Both the position numbers and the translations under genes were made by a program. A DNA stretch of 64,000 bases from Hydractinia symbiolongicarpus (taxonomy: Eukaryota > Cnidaria > Hydrozoa > Anthoathecata > Hydractiniidae), in assembly GCF_029227915.1 (NCBI RefSeq), contig NC_079887.1:13640001-13704000 (forward strand). The letters are read 5' to 3'. Shown here in pieces: positions 1 through 12,774 of this stretch. How positions within the stretch are numbered: position 1 is the first letter of the stretch; every line of letters starts with the position of its first letter. Below the pieces are notes generated by a model that saw only the letters and a list, made by a program, of their open reading frames with translations, searched no databases and had not been told where the DNA came from.

Positions 1-498
1 ATTCCCAAAACGCGCCTTCCCCTAGTTTATAAATCGAGTGCCAATCGCGGGAAGTGTTATTAAAACGCATCTTAGGTCTTACTCTCAAATTTTTTTAACA
101 TAATAAATCTAAACACATCAAAACCTAAAGGCTGCAATAAAGATGTCATTATATTCCACACGAACTTTACATGGTCGCTCCATAAGTTACCTGAGATTGG
201 AAAATAGACTGAAATTGTGGGCAAATAAAAGCGATTTCTTGAATTTTAAATTCAGTAATCAAAAAAAAAATTGTTCTTTGGAGTTAAACTGTTAGTCCTT
301 GAAAAATGTTAATGCTACTATGTACATATATATATAATGTTAATATAAATATGAAATATTGTTAAAATTACAAAATATAGGTGTATGAGATAAATATGGT
401 CTTTTACAGGCACGTAAGATTTCAAAGTCTTGCCCTTGTGCGAATGTTTTCGAGGAAAAATACGAATTGAAGGTTTATGTTGTTGTATTCCATGAACT
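1..498. other. non-coding, no feature recognised
   Basis: AT-rich sequence with short poly-A and TA runs. I see no exon with convincing splice sites and no recognisable repeat. Confidence 0.4.
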
Positions 499-819
499 TT
501 ATCTTAATATTTTATTCCTCTTTCTTTTTTCTTTTTTCTTCCTTTTACATTCTAGCCTACAAATGTGATTAGCTTGAAAGCATACGACCATAGCTTGTAT
601 ATCCAAAGTCGTATTTGCGCTTAAACATCTTTGAAGTGATGTTGAACATTGATCAAAGCAGAAGATATGTTTAGGTAATGCTCGCTCTGTTCTTGACCTA
701 AGGCGAGCATTTGTTGGTAGAATTGAGTGTGTGAGTATGACCACGATTAGGAGAATAAATATCATTGATGCAACACATCCCAAAGAGACGATGTTTATTT
801 CATATGATGTGGTGTTCAC
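499..819 (-). CDS. candidate small membrane-anchored or secreted Cys-rich protein
   Basis: Open frame of up to 106 codons; not recognised. The outermost codon is GTG, so the likeliest true start is the ATG at codon 19, just before a hydrophobic run (MIFILLIVVIL) that could be a signal peptide or signal anchor. It is followed by a basic linker and six cysteines spaced C-x3-C-x6-C-x14-C-x6-C-x3-C, a mirror-symmetric pattern suggesting two antiparallel helices held by disulfides. The C-terminus is Lys/Arg-rich, matching a purine tract in the coding strand. A pyrimidine-rich AG acceptor lies about 15 nt upstream of the GTG, but an in-frame TAA lies between them, so an upstream coding exon is unlikely. 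It could be a chance ORF; the hydrophobic start plus ordered cysteines argue for a gene. Function unknown. Confidence 0.4.
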   Translation of the reverse strand: MNTTSYEINIVSLGCVASMIFILLIVVILTHSILPTNARLRSRTERALPKHIFCFDQCSTSLQRCLSANTTLDIQAMVVCFQANHICRLECKRKKKEKRKRNKILR

Positions 820-899
820 CGATGTCTTTTAGCTGAAAAAAAAATAGTGATGTTGTTATATTAGGGTTCCGACAGCTTTTAATAAAGTTAAGACGACTG

Positions 900-1450
900 T
901 GGTTAATATGAACGGGACAATAATGCAAATTTGCTAATATTTAGTGAATATACTTTAATTTGGCGAAATACTTTAAAAGTTCGCGAATTTCCGATTTTTC
1001 AAAAGTTTATTCGGTACAAACATTTCAAATCGTTGATTCGCGAGAGTCTATCCACTAAAAGCTTTTTTAAAAAAAGTCTGAATTTAATTAAAATTGCCAA
1101 ATTTTTCTCTAAACTCGAATTATATATTTTGCTTAGACTTAAAAAACAACCATTGACCCAACATCGGTACATAGATGACGATAGGGTAAGAAACAAGAAA
1201 ATGTTTATTCTCTGTGAGACGTTTGTTGTAAACACGACTTTTTCTTCAGCGAGCAATTGTAAAATTTATTGTAAAATACGAATCGCGAGATGTTATCTTG
1301 CAGAAACGTAAATTTTTCAGAATTCGCGAAGATCTTTAATTTGTTGATTAAATTTTATATAGCAAAATTCACGGCTTTTTACACTTGCGGTAGTTTTTCT
1401 CGCGGAAATTTCTCTCGCAAAATATTCCTCGAATAAACTGATGTCTGTGA
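900..1450. repeat. TTCGCGAA-rich dispersed repeat
   Basis: Repeated occurrences of short words such as TTCGCGAA, CGCGAA and TCTCGC in an otherwise CpG-poor sequence. Similar word clusters occur near 16.3-16.45 kb and 53.75-54.28 kb, so this is probably a decayed dispersed element. Open frames of 85-126 codons on both strands here look like by-products of this composition. Confidence 0.4.
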
Positions 1451-4400
1451 TTACATGTCCAGCGGATGATCATTTTAGTCAGAAATTGTAACATCAGTCA
1501 ACATGTCATGTCATTTGGACATAGAGAAGGTCAGTTACGGATATATGAGAAAAAAAAAACGATGTACAAAAGAAATAACGACAATGGCGAAGGTTCTGAA
1601 AAGGTTAACAACTTTATGAAGGATCTGACGAGCTGTTAAAGCAAAGTAGATTTATAAAATATATTACCGCGGGTTTGCCCTCCTCTCAAGCTGCTGTTGT
1701 GCACGGTTGAGAAGTGACATACCCGAAAAAACAAATACTGAAGACGTTTCGTGGTCTGTTTTACCATATTTCCAAGTATATTGATCTCGTTGATAAAAAC
1801 AATTTATTGTTAGCGTTATTCAGATGTGGATAAAATCAGAGTTTCCGTAATTAATTCACGAATGTGAATACAACAGTAATTTTAGCGGCAAATATGCCAG
1901 ATGTTTGTTTCATAACACTGTGTAAATTATCTGATGACGTTCACACGAAACTTTTAGAACTACATCTCAAACATGCTTACACCTGTGTTGCAATACTTAA
2001 TGTTTAAGTTCTTTTGATACAAGTAACTGTAATTTTTATACGTAACTTTTAATTTATTTTTTTTATACACTTAAGTGTACTTTTGTTTCTATGTTCTCTC
2101 TTTCTTACTGCATATCATGGTTAAGCTTGTTCTTATCATAGCTTTCTTCTTAATTGTTGCCACTATCGGAAGCTATGTGTTGCTCTTATAAATAGATTTT
2201 GCACCAAGCAAAGAGACGAAAACGAAAGAAATATATTTGAGAACAGCAAAATTTATCGTTATAACCTTATAATATACGTCATTGATTGGTCAACCCATGC
2301 ATCTGCAATTCCATCATTTGAGGAAACTAGGTCTAGCTAGGTACTCATCAAAATATTTAGCGTCGAAATTAAGTAAAAAACAAACTTTTTACACCTCATA
2401 GAAATCAAAAGTATTCATAACAACAATTTTGCATACCTTGCAAAGTCGCTAAAGTGTATCTTCTTTTTTCTACAATAAAAGATGACTGAGTCAATAATAC
2501 TACAACTTCTCCTCTGGACTATAAGATAAGTGTGTGAGGCAACGAAACTGCGAGTACGCGTAATTGAGAATAAGCCGATTAAGAAGTAACGGTTTAGTAT
2601 GCTGTAGAAAGATTATGGAGGAAGATCAAATATGACAGCAAGGAACTGAGGAATCCGTTATTCTTGATACTGACATTAAAAACTGACTTACGCTGTCATC
2701 CTATCGTCAAGGTGAAACGCTAAATGCATTAACAACAGTAGACAGACTTATTTCGCTTAATTAATCATTGATGTATATCATTAATTTTGACTGATAAAGG
2801 CACTATCCATTGCCTTGGTTACCTTTAATTTAAAATATGCTCCGTTATCACATAAAATTTCAAAGATTCACTGACTAACGCGAATTGGGAAATGTTAATT
2901 AAACTTTTGTTCACTTTTGTTTAACCATCTACTACTTATATTATAGATATATTTGCAAGCAGGGAAGAAATAATATATCTTTTAAAGCCTTTTTTTTAAA
3001 GTAACAAGTATATGGCTAAAAAAATAAATTTAATTTCCATGCTATGTGCGTGAATCAAAATAAAAGCTGCCAAATTGGAATTTTCGTGCTATCTAAAATT
3101 AGTGCGCCCCTAAAAGCTGACTTCGTCATCCCAGTTAAATTGTGTTCTTAATTTGTGTTCAGTTAAATTTCCAAGTTAATACCTTTCTGTAAATTAATGC
3201 ATCATAAAGTACTCTGCGCACCACTTGTGTGGCGCTGCATTTTAATGTTATTTCCATTCAATTTCTACAAATTCCTCTTTTTAAGAATTAAGAAGAGAAG
3301 ATTAACTATAGACAAGGGTGTCTTTTATTTTTTAGACAAGAAACTCTTTCTCGTTGTTTTAACGTCAAAAGTTGGGGTACATTATTGCATTTGGTTGCGG
3401 AAAAATCTTCTACGAGTCAAATCGACTTAACTACATTTTCATTCAATGTATCTGAAAAATGTAAGAGTAATTATTTTCCTCTGAATTCTGAATTGAGTAA
3501 AAAAAAACAAAACAAAAAAAACAGTAAAAAGTAAAAGAATCGAGAAGAAAATAATTCCTTGTGCATTTTTCAGATACATAAAATAAGAATTATTTGATTA
3601 AGTCGCACTAAACACATAGTTAAGGACGAAACTAATTCGATGTAAAGTCACATAAGGTGACTAAAAACACGTAAATACTTAGTGTAAAGCTGCATGTGGT
3701 ATGACCTCGCATTAAGAACTTTTATTGCGAGTAAAAGTGGTAAGAACTTTAAGTAAAGAATTTTGTGAGATGACTTTATTGTACATATGAGATCCTATAA
3801 TCAGCGAGTCCATTTCGTACGTACACTTTTACCACAATAATAAAATAAAACAAAATGGTGTAATAACTTCCTGCTGTTCCTAACACTTGCACAGGAATGC
3901 ATTTAAAAAAAGTATAAACAACTTTCCAACAAAAACTTGACAACTGCGAAGGAGAGAACGGAGTAAGGAAGATTGCGTAACCGCAACGGTGGAGTTCATA
4001 AAAAAGATAAAATGCCTCACGGCGGCTTTATCTGCTTTTAAAATGAGATAGACAATTTTATTTTTCCAATTAAGACGGAGCCAGTTACGACATGTTCTAC
4101 TACTATTCTTATCTACATTTATAATATGCAAAATGATCGCTTAACTTGTTTTTTGTTTTGTTTTTGCTTCGCAGGACCGTAGTAGCCTAGGGTGCCTATG
4201 AAAGTGGGGTGTGTGACATTTTTGTCAATTGTGATTCATACGGAAAAAACATACTTAGATGATGCCTTTTAGCCAATCTAGGGGGTTAAAAATTTTCTTT
4301 GGTGCGTTAGCCCTATCATAAGCGTAGTTAACATTTTACCATAACATGGTACCACATATCTCATAATCGGTGAATTATTAACTACTCTTGGTTATCCCCT

Positions 4401-5088
4401 CCCGTCCCCTTTCCCTCCCTGTTCTAAAACTATAGTGCCTGCCACGCCCTTTGTTGTAGCTACTTTTCTCTTAGATGTATCCTGTTCATTGCGCAATATT
4501 AATCCTATTGACTTGCAAACTTCTCAAACAATGATTCTCAGTTCTAAAATTTTACTACAGTAAGCTGTTGTTATATTTTTATCTAAAGAATGAAGTCGCG
4601 ATTAAGAGCAGTTTGAAGTGACTTTGTATTGTTCGTTTATGGCTGGAAGTTTGTCGCAATAAAATTTATAAAATATGCCTGAGCGTTTGTTCACTTGTTC
4701 TTGTTTTTTAAATTATTTTTAATATGGAGATGTTTATGTTTTCAATAATTGATCAATTTATGATGGTTTCATTAAACTTGCAGATATGTTATAGAAGATT
4801 TGTTATGAGACAGATAATTGAATTTGCAGTAGAGTTTAAAAAGTCATTACACGAGTCATTCATTGCGTGCACTTATTGTTCTCATTTTTAAAATAACTTA
4901 ACTCGTAGAGGTGATAACTTTTTTACTGCTTTGACCAAGTTTTGTAAAAGTCATTCAATTTGACAGTCTGCGCCTGCGCAATTTAGCGTGCATAGTTTAA
5001 CGTTCAACGTAGAGAGTGACGTTTAAGGTATGTTTTTCGACGTTTAGCGAGAATTATTTGACGTGTGGTGCATATTTGGAAGTTTAAA
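1451..5088. other. non-coding, no feature recognised
   Basis: About 3.6 kb of AT-rich sequence with only short ORFs (77 and 83 codons) that lack recognisable motifs or convincing splice context. No repeat or RNA gene identified. Confidence 0.35.
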
Positions 5089-5373
5089 TTACATTTAAAT
5101 TACATTTATTGACACCCAACATAAATTATTTGTCCCTTCTCCTAATGATTTTGTGATAACTTTTGAAGCATACCGGTTTAGGGCTTAAAATTTGGTGACT
5201 TTTCACCAATTTTAGTTAGTTTTAGGATAGTTACATTTAAATTACATTTATTGAATTATTTTATTGAATTATTTGTCCCTTCTCCTAATGATTTTGTGAT
5301 AACTTTTGAAGCATACCGGTTTAGGGCTTAAAATTTGGTGACTTTTCACCAATTTTAGTTAGTTTTAGGATAG
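5089..5373. repeat. 142-bp tandem duplication
   Basis: Two adjacent copies (5089-5230 and 5231-5373) share long identical blocks, both ending in TTAGTTTTAGGATAG. They differ near the start of the unit, where the words ACACCCAACATAA and a repeated TTATTTTATTG differ. Confidence 0.85.
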
Positions 5374-5560
5374 TTAAAAAAGTTCTTGGTATGACGTCAC
5401 ATTTTCTTTCTTTGCATATCCCTATCAACATTTTAAAAGAATGTCAGCTTTTATTCTTCTACCAAGTAATTTTGCACATCTGAAACTTTTTGCAACCGGT
5501 TTTTCTTATTCCAATGTTTAAGTTCATTTTTAAGGCTTTTTTTAGGTGAGGGAATATTAA
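5374..5560 (+). repeat. dispersed repeat, inverted copy at about 16.6-16.8 kb
   Basis: Contains GGTATGACGTCAC and CTACCAAGTAATTTTGCAC; reverse-complement counterparts (GTGATGTCATACC, GCAAAATTACTTGGTAG) lie near 16.66-16.78 kb in the same relative order. Diverged copies of one unnamed element in opposite orientations. Confidence 0.55.
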
Positions 5561-8500
5561 AATGACGTCATCTTGAACTGACTGACTTCCCCCCACAATA
5601 TTTTTTTCGCAATTTTCATCTTATGCGCTAACAAACATTTTGGCTGTTTTTATGGTAATGTCATGTCTTTTAAGGACACGAAGGGACATAAATAGAGTAA
5701 GCAAACATTATATAACTTTTATGGTGCAGACGTTTAACGTGTATGTTAAGTCAGTCTGTATTATAACATCGGTGTGCATGTTTGAAATTTCATCATGATT
5801 TATGACATCCTCAACAATCTGACAAATGGAAACAACAGCTGCCAACCACAGTTAGTGTTTTAAATCATCCTTAATGGAGGTGTCGCTTTGATTTTCTAAG
5901 CTTGCTAATTAAAATGATTGAAAGACTAATTGTTTGTTTGTTTTTGTTGGTGAGTGTCGTGAGAGTTTAGCAGCCATATTTGATAGCAGCTGCTTTTTCG
6001 TGTAAGACGTTGCTGATGGAGTAGAGTCGTTTACCTTATATAATCGGGATGATTTTCAGTTTGACATTCGACAATTTTATATCTTATCCAAATAAAAGCG
6101 TTATTCATGCGACTTTTCTACAATTGAAATTCTTCTAGTTTATTATCAGTATCACCATAGAGAAAGATTTTTTTCAAGGTAGTATGGTCATAAGTTTTAC
6201 AAGAATGTGAATGTGTAAATAAATTAACAGTTTCAAATTAGTCACCTCCATGGTGACAAAGTATACAATGTTTGTAGCTAGCTTGCCACCATTCTAATAA
6301 TGGCATAACTACAGCATTCAAAGTAAGAAGTCTTTATCAGTCCGCATACCTTGCGGATAGACCAATTTAAGTTATATTTTATATTTCTGTCTGAAAAGAA
6401 GAAACGTCATGTCAAATTGAACAATTAACGTTATGAAATATTGTGAGAGTCCATTTTCATTGATTAGTTGAGGAGGAGTGAGAGACTTGGTACACAATGG
6501 AGGGATTGCAAAGATTTGGATCGATGATTTTAAGTGATCAATAATCATTACAGATCCATATTTTGGAGACGACAACAGAAATTGAAAAGTGAAAAATCAT
6601 TACCATTATGGAAAATGGTGGAAAGTTTCCTATGAAATGATGTTACATCTACCCAACTTGTTGACCTTTCTTTGTTGGTGAAATATTTCTGAGGAAAATC
6701 ATCATGATCTTTACAAGAAAATTATGCAAGAACTTTCTTATGGAATAATATTAATGTAGCGTATTTTAACCGAAAGAAAAAAGCAAAAAAACAAAATTGG
6801 ACACGAAGCGGAGTAAGGTTTATTAAAGATTATAGGTAGGAAGTTATTTATTTTAAGTTGATATATTTTTAAGGAGAAGGAACTAATAATTGCTAAAAAG
6901 ATTGTCCTCATATTTTTTTTAATGTTAATCAATTACTTTCTTTTACTTCAACATTTACACCTTCCAATTTACACCTTTACTGTATACCACTACTTTTTGG
7001 TTCACCCCTTTTTGCTATTCAAACCTTCAGTCAAATTATGCTTGTTCCTCACCAGTTGCTTTTCACCATAACCCATACAAATGAAAAATTAAAGTAACGT
7101 CGACAATTATTGAGCAAAAAAAAGAACAAATTTTTAGCATATACTTCTTACGTGCTTTTTTTTAGAAAAGTAAAAACTTAATGTGATTTCAAGGTTTTTT
7201 GTTGGACTTCAAGTTGCTTGTTTATTCAGTGGCTTAATATTTTTTTCAAATATTTAGCTTCGGCTTTTTCTTGCGTGCTGTTGCTTGTTCATTAAAAGTA
7301 AATCTCTCGTTTGCTGTTTTTTTTAATGCATTTTAAATTTTGCTGTATTTTCTTCTGAAACTTTTTACACTTAAAAAAAAAACAAACACACAAAATTTGT
7401 TACTTAACACTATGGTAACATTTTATCCTGCTACTTTTACACGACAGTAATATTGTTCTCAGCACAACAAAAAAACACCAAGAAAAGTGTGACCACAGCA
7501 CTTACCAGTATATCTTTTTTGTCACACCACTAACGTTTCCAAAGCTAAAAAGAATAGATAAAAATAATAACAAAATAATAAAGAAAGTAAACAAACTGAT
7601 GAACAACCAGTAATCGATGACTAAAGAGAGGATACTTAAAACGCTTTATTTATGTAAGAAATAAAATCTTCAGATTTTTAAGATAAGCCTTTATATAGCT
7701 TTTCATAATTAGATTGTTAAAAGAATTTAAAAATCTAAAACTCAAGCTTTATCAGCAAAACGCAACGCGTTACCTTTCTCCCCATGTAAATAGTATACCC
7801 TACTTAAGATACCATTTTAATATAACCTCGTAACAAAATATAGACCTCGTTTTGAAATAGGCTATGCCATAGGGCGTCCAGTTGTGCTAATATAATCTAT
7901 GTATTGATTGACAAGATATAAAAGATTTCAACTGCTTTATCAGACTTGTGTGAGATGATCTCAAACATTTAGAAAGAAATAAATTTAAATATTATATTGT
8001 TAAATATTATTTATCAAAAAACAGAGAGCTTTCATAAAAATAATTAGATTCATTACATATATATTTTTAAAACATGTACATATTTGCTATTAAAAAAATC
8101 TCACTTTAACTTAATTTTTTTTATTTCATTTTTATTTCATGCCAAATATTAAGTCAAAGTCAAATATTAAGTCGCCTCGTTGCTATGGCTACAGATATGA
8201 GGCCATTTAAAACCAATGCAACGTTATATGGGCTCAATTTTACAGTTAGGCGTGACACTAATACCTCTATTCATTAAAGAGACATCTAATTCCGTTGAAT
8301 AATATCTAATTAGTCATAAAATTTAGCTTGAGCTTTTCTTGTTTTGACCTCCTTAATAGGTCACTAGAATTAGTATGGCTCTGTACACAGGTTAATCTGT
8401 GTGCAAAGCGGCTCTAAACGTTGGAAAACCTACATTCAGAACGTATCAAATTGAGGATAATTATTTAAAGAATTGACAACATTAAGGCAATTAGAAAAAT

Positions 8501-8814
8501 ATAGAACTTTAAATACTGAAATAGAACAAAAAAATAAATAAATAATAATAATGATAGTAATAATAATATTATTTATTGATTGCTGAATTTAGTTTGTGAT
8601 ATTTGATGCATTTTCATTTCAAAAATTTTTACCCAGTAGTACATTATGCTAGAAAATCAATCCATTCTATTCAAGTACGGTTGCACATAAAAAAATTACC
8701 ATCTAGACAATCTTGTTATGATCAAACTTGTTTTCAACGACTAAGCAAATATTAAAAATAAATAAAAAAGTAAACAATAGATAATTAGTTGTGAAACGTT
8801 ACCACGTCTTTTTA
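5561..8814. other. non-coding, no feature recognised
   Basis: Over 3 kb of AT-rich sequence including poly-A/T runs and a TAA/ATA-rich microsatellite-like stretch near 8.53-8.58 kb is just downstream of its middle. Minus ORFs of 64-67 codons near 6.4 and 6.8 kb have no recognisable features. Confidence 0.35.
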
Positions 8815-9090
8815 GAAATTACTCATTTCTGATCTTACAACATCGTAGGTGGTAAGAAAATGTCGCTTTTTATTCCTGTTGTCTAGAAATGCTAAGACAC
8901 ACACTTGCTGAAGTTGTTTGTGTGATACTTGATTTGTCTTATGGAAAAAGTCTTTTTGGTCGAAACATATTTTGTTAGCCCATTAAGGTTTTTGTGCAAT
9001 TGCAATTTAAAATAGCGAAATAAAAATAAATAAATAAAATAAGATATATCGGTAATAATAGTAAGATAATAAAAACAAATCTTCATAGAA
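8815..9090. repeat. dispersed repeat family R1, copy 1
   Basis: About 275 bp, with diverged direct copies at 11971-12246 (full), 12285-12430 and 12538-12690 (partial). Shared words include TGTCGCTTTT, GGTCGAAACATATTT and AAATAAAAATAAATAAATAA. The minus strand of copies 1 and 2 is open and encodes similar peptides (94 and 64 codons, both ending CVS), but without a recognised domain. Confidence 0.65.
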
Positions 9091-11144
9091 TATGATAGTT
9101 TAAAAGAGGTAAAGTTTTTGCTTTCCTGTATGATTTTTTTTATAAGCAACAACATTATTAACAAAAATGGATACAAGGAACAAATTGTTTTTTTAGACTG
9201 CAGTTTTTAAAACGATACATTACTGAGATTTTATTGTTTTTTACATTATGTAACTTCTTTTGATGCACCCTGGGTTTGTCCTTATACTAATTTATGCAGC
9301 CCTATCTTCCTGATTTTGAAACTAATAATTATCCGGCCTCATAATTTTTGACAGGTGTTTTGAGAATCTTGGAAGTTGTTTACTTTTTGCGAAGCAAGCT
9401 TTAAGCAACATTTTTATCAAGTTTGCAGCATTAGATTAGCAACTTAAGTACCAGATCGGAAGTGAAGTTGCTTATGAAAAAATATATCTCTCTTAGGTGC
9501 TGATACCACTATCTAGAAAAATAGTGAAAAAAATTTTCTGTATTGAATAACAATTGCGATACTGTCAAAATTACAAATATTCTATATGACGTCATATGTG
9601 TGCTAAACATATCTTCGTCATATTGCCAAGCCTCACTTTCAGCAAACTTACTGGCTGTAATTTTAGATATACTGTTTTTGGCACGTAGAAAATTCCAATT
9701 TATCAGCCACCTTTTTGATTCACACACCACAGACGTATGGCCAGCATTATAACATAGATCGTTAAAAATTCAATAAAGTGAATAAATTGTATTGTATTTG
9801 CTTTTTTGGTTTTTCGTAGAACGACTTTTTTCTCTTGCACAAACAGACAGATTACGGGTAAATAATATAGACTAGTCTTGAGGCCGTGGAACATACACAG
9901 GAATTATTAAAATCTATCACTTATTTTAATCAAAATTACTTCGTGTATTGTTAACACAAAATCGACTATGTAATATATTTAGGTGTTAAAAATGCGTTTT
10001 AATATAACAGATAGTCAAAAAGAATAACAGTAGACTCTCTCAGTCTTAAAATATCTAATTAGCTAACCTAACACGCAAACCTGTATTTGAAGTATTGGCT
10101 TGTTCGTAATAGAACGTAAGAAATTCCATTGTAGCTTTTAGCAAGAAACCAAACATGATCAGAAATATTACCTCTAATTTAGCTGACCCTCGTCCCTGAT
10201 AAAACGCAGGTGAATTTAAGAAGCTAGCTATATTTATACGTCCAAAATAATTAATTTCTTAGGAAATGGATTAAAAACAAGGTTAGCGAAAAAAATAAAG
10301 TTTAATTAAAAGTAAAAAATGAAATATAGAAGTCTGATTTTCTAAACTCGTTTTTTCCGTTACAGAGGAAATGAACTCTCTAGGAAGAAAAAAAAGGGAA
10401 TAACTTTTTAAAGTTGTAAACAAAAAACAGGTTGACCTGAATTAGAATTTTCAAGAACGTTTGAATAAGTATTTCTTTAGTTATTCTCAATAAAAAATGT
10501 TAATAAAATCGACAACAAGCAGCGTTGGCACGCCAGAACAAATTTACAAAAAATATTTTACGTTTTCAGAAATTCTTCCATGGAATATTTAATTTTCTGG
10601 ACTAAAACTAGGCTTAGACAAATGGCTAGGTTGCTTGTAGAGAGGGGCGTATATATTTAGATAGGAAATTGTCAAATCTTGTTGTAATGAAGCAAAAGCA
10701 ATGTTTATATAGTAACGGATCTTCTAAACTGTGTCTTTTGTGCCTTACTTGTGTCCAGTGTCCAGCAGCTTATCGTGCTCGCATAGATTATCCTGGAATG
10801 TTTTTAAAATTATTAAAAAGTCAAAATTACGGGTTTGATTAAAGTTTAAAAGCTCTTTTAAATATTTTTCCTCAAATGCACTTACCTTTCGAGTAAAAAG
10901 TTTCTACAATTCATAAAATATAATTTCTAACTCACCCGCTCGAAATGTCTTTACTTTACAGAGCTTCAGTCAGATCTTCATAGTGTATTCTATTTTTTCT
11001 CCCCCTTTATATATATTTGCAAAACATCCTTATAATTGCTACAATTAGGTTTATATATAGCGATAAAATTTTTGCACAACGTCGAATTCCTACTCCAATT
11101 TCGGAGCTCTTTTCCTTTTGGCAATGCGTCAAGAAACAATGGAT
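9091..11144. other. non-coding, no feature recognised
   Basis: AT-rich sequence. Short overlapping ORFs on both strands at 9.5-9.9 kb show no motif or splice context that supports them. Confidence 0.35.
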
Positions 11145-11300
11145 GTGTTAAAAAAGAAAGTGCATTTTGCGGTTGGTATTTTTAACTTAAGTTTCTAATT
11201 CAAGTGCGCACAGGAAATTCCTTTTAAATAATGTCATATTCTCCACAGTAACGCTAATGTTACCTAATTAGCTATACCAGATAAGAGAAAGAAATATACC
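11145..11300. repeat. diverged direct repeat with 12.78-12.92 kb
   Basis: AGTGCATTTTGCG, ATAATGTCAT and CCAGATAAG occur in the same order as related words at about 12775-12915. Together with the R1 copies this suggests an old duplication of a segment over 1 kb within 11.1-12.9 kb. Confidence 0.45.
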
Positions 11301-11633
11301 ACAACAGGTGAAAAGTCTTGACACTTCATACAATGTCCTTTCTTATCATTCTTTTTTTTTGCGCACTGGTAATCAATTCTGGAAAATCACCTACATCACA
11401 TCTTCTTAAGAATTTCGCAAAAATTATTGCCTGCCAAAAAAAAGGAGTCAATTATATTCATCTTCATTTGCAGGGTTTTTTGGACTTTAAGCCGCTATCA
11501 GACACATCAAAAACGACAAAATGCTCTGGGAACAAGGTTAAATAATACTGGATTGTCAGTACGTATAAAGGAATTTTTTAAATGTCTGACTTCCGTTGTC
11601 TGTTTCTTCTAATTATAATTCAACTGAAGGAAT

Positions 11634-11711
11634 GTTCTTGACTTTTTTTTAGATTGCAACAGGAAATGGTTCGTTCTTGACTATTTTTTAGATTGCAACA
11701 GGAAATGGTTC
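11634..11711. repeat. 39-bp tandem duplication
   Basis: Two adjacent copies of a unit starting GTTCTTGACT and ending GGAAATGGTTC, differing only in the poly-T stretch. Confidence 0.85.
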
Positions 11712-11970
11712 GCCATCAAAGCCAATGCAAGTTAATGATAATCAGTAACTTATCTCTACATTTATCTACTGCCCTCTTATAATCACCAAAAAATAAACAT
11801 TTTTGTTTTATCTGTAGTTGAATTGACCTCTGATCTCTCTCTCTGTGATATTTCTTACCTTCCTGTTATGCTAAGATTTGTCTTATACAATTTTACCTAA
11901 GCAACTGCTAAGCAGATTTCTGGAAAAATAAACAAAAGTTAACTCTTTTTGAAATGTTACTGCATTTTTT

Positions 11971-12690
11971 TTGAAATTACTTATTTCCGATCTTACCACA
12001 TCGCAGCTGGCAAGGAAATGTCGCTTTTAAGTCCTGTTTTTTGAAAATCCTAAGACACGCACTTGCCAAAATTGCTTGTGTGATGCTTGCTTTGTCTCAT
12101 GGAATAACTCTTTCTGGTCGAAACATATTTCGTCAACTCGTTAAGGTTTTCATGAAATTGCAATTTAAAAAAACGAAATAAAAATAAATAAATAAAATAA
12201 GAAATATTGATAAAAATAGTAAGATGATGAAAACAAATCGTCATAGGTAATGATTGTTTGAAGGAGGAAAAATTTTTGCTTTCCTGTTCGATTTATCGTA
12301 GCTGGATAGCAAAATGTCGCTTTTTATTTCTGTTGTTTAAATGTGTTAAGACAACCCTACGCTTACTGAAGCTTTTTAAAGCTTGGTTTAATACCTTTGT
12401 CTGGCAAAATGTGTTATGATTTTTGTATACGTTATATATACTTAATAATCAAATAATAATCCTAATCAAAAAAGGAAAAAAAGTCAAAGAAACAAAGAGA
12501 AGAATGAACAACAGAGAGTTTTGAAATGTTACTGCCTCTGGTTTTAAATTAATCATTTCCGATCTTTCAACATCGCTGGTGACAAGGAATTGTCGCTTTT
12601 CATCCCTGTTGTCTTAAAGTACGCTTACTGAGGCTTTTTATTACTTGGTTTAATACCTTTATCTGTCTGGTAGAATCTGTTATGATTTTT
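11971..12690. repeat. dispersed repeat family R1, copies 2-4
   Basis: Copy 2 (11971-12246) is full length relative to the 8.8 kb copy. Two shorter copies follow in the same orientation (about 12285-12430 and 12538-12690), sharing TGTCGCTTTT, CTTACTGA, TTGGTTTAATACCTTT and GTTATGATTTTTGTATA. The cluster looks like serial duplication. Confidence 0.6.
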
Positions 12691-12774
12691 GTATAGGTTA
12701 TCCATATTTAGTAACTTTAAATCCAATTTTTATTTTCCTTGTCAGGACACTCTGGATCAAAAAAGGAAAAAAAA

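Noticed and set aside
931-1311. 126-codon plus-strand ORF
   Set aside because: Lies in CGCGAA-rich repeat material with an antisense ORF over the same bases; no motif, no family resemblance and low-complexity composition.
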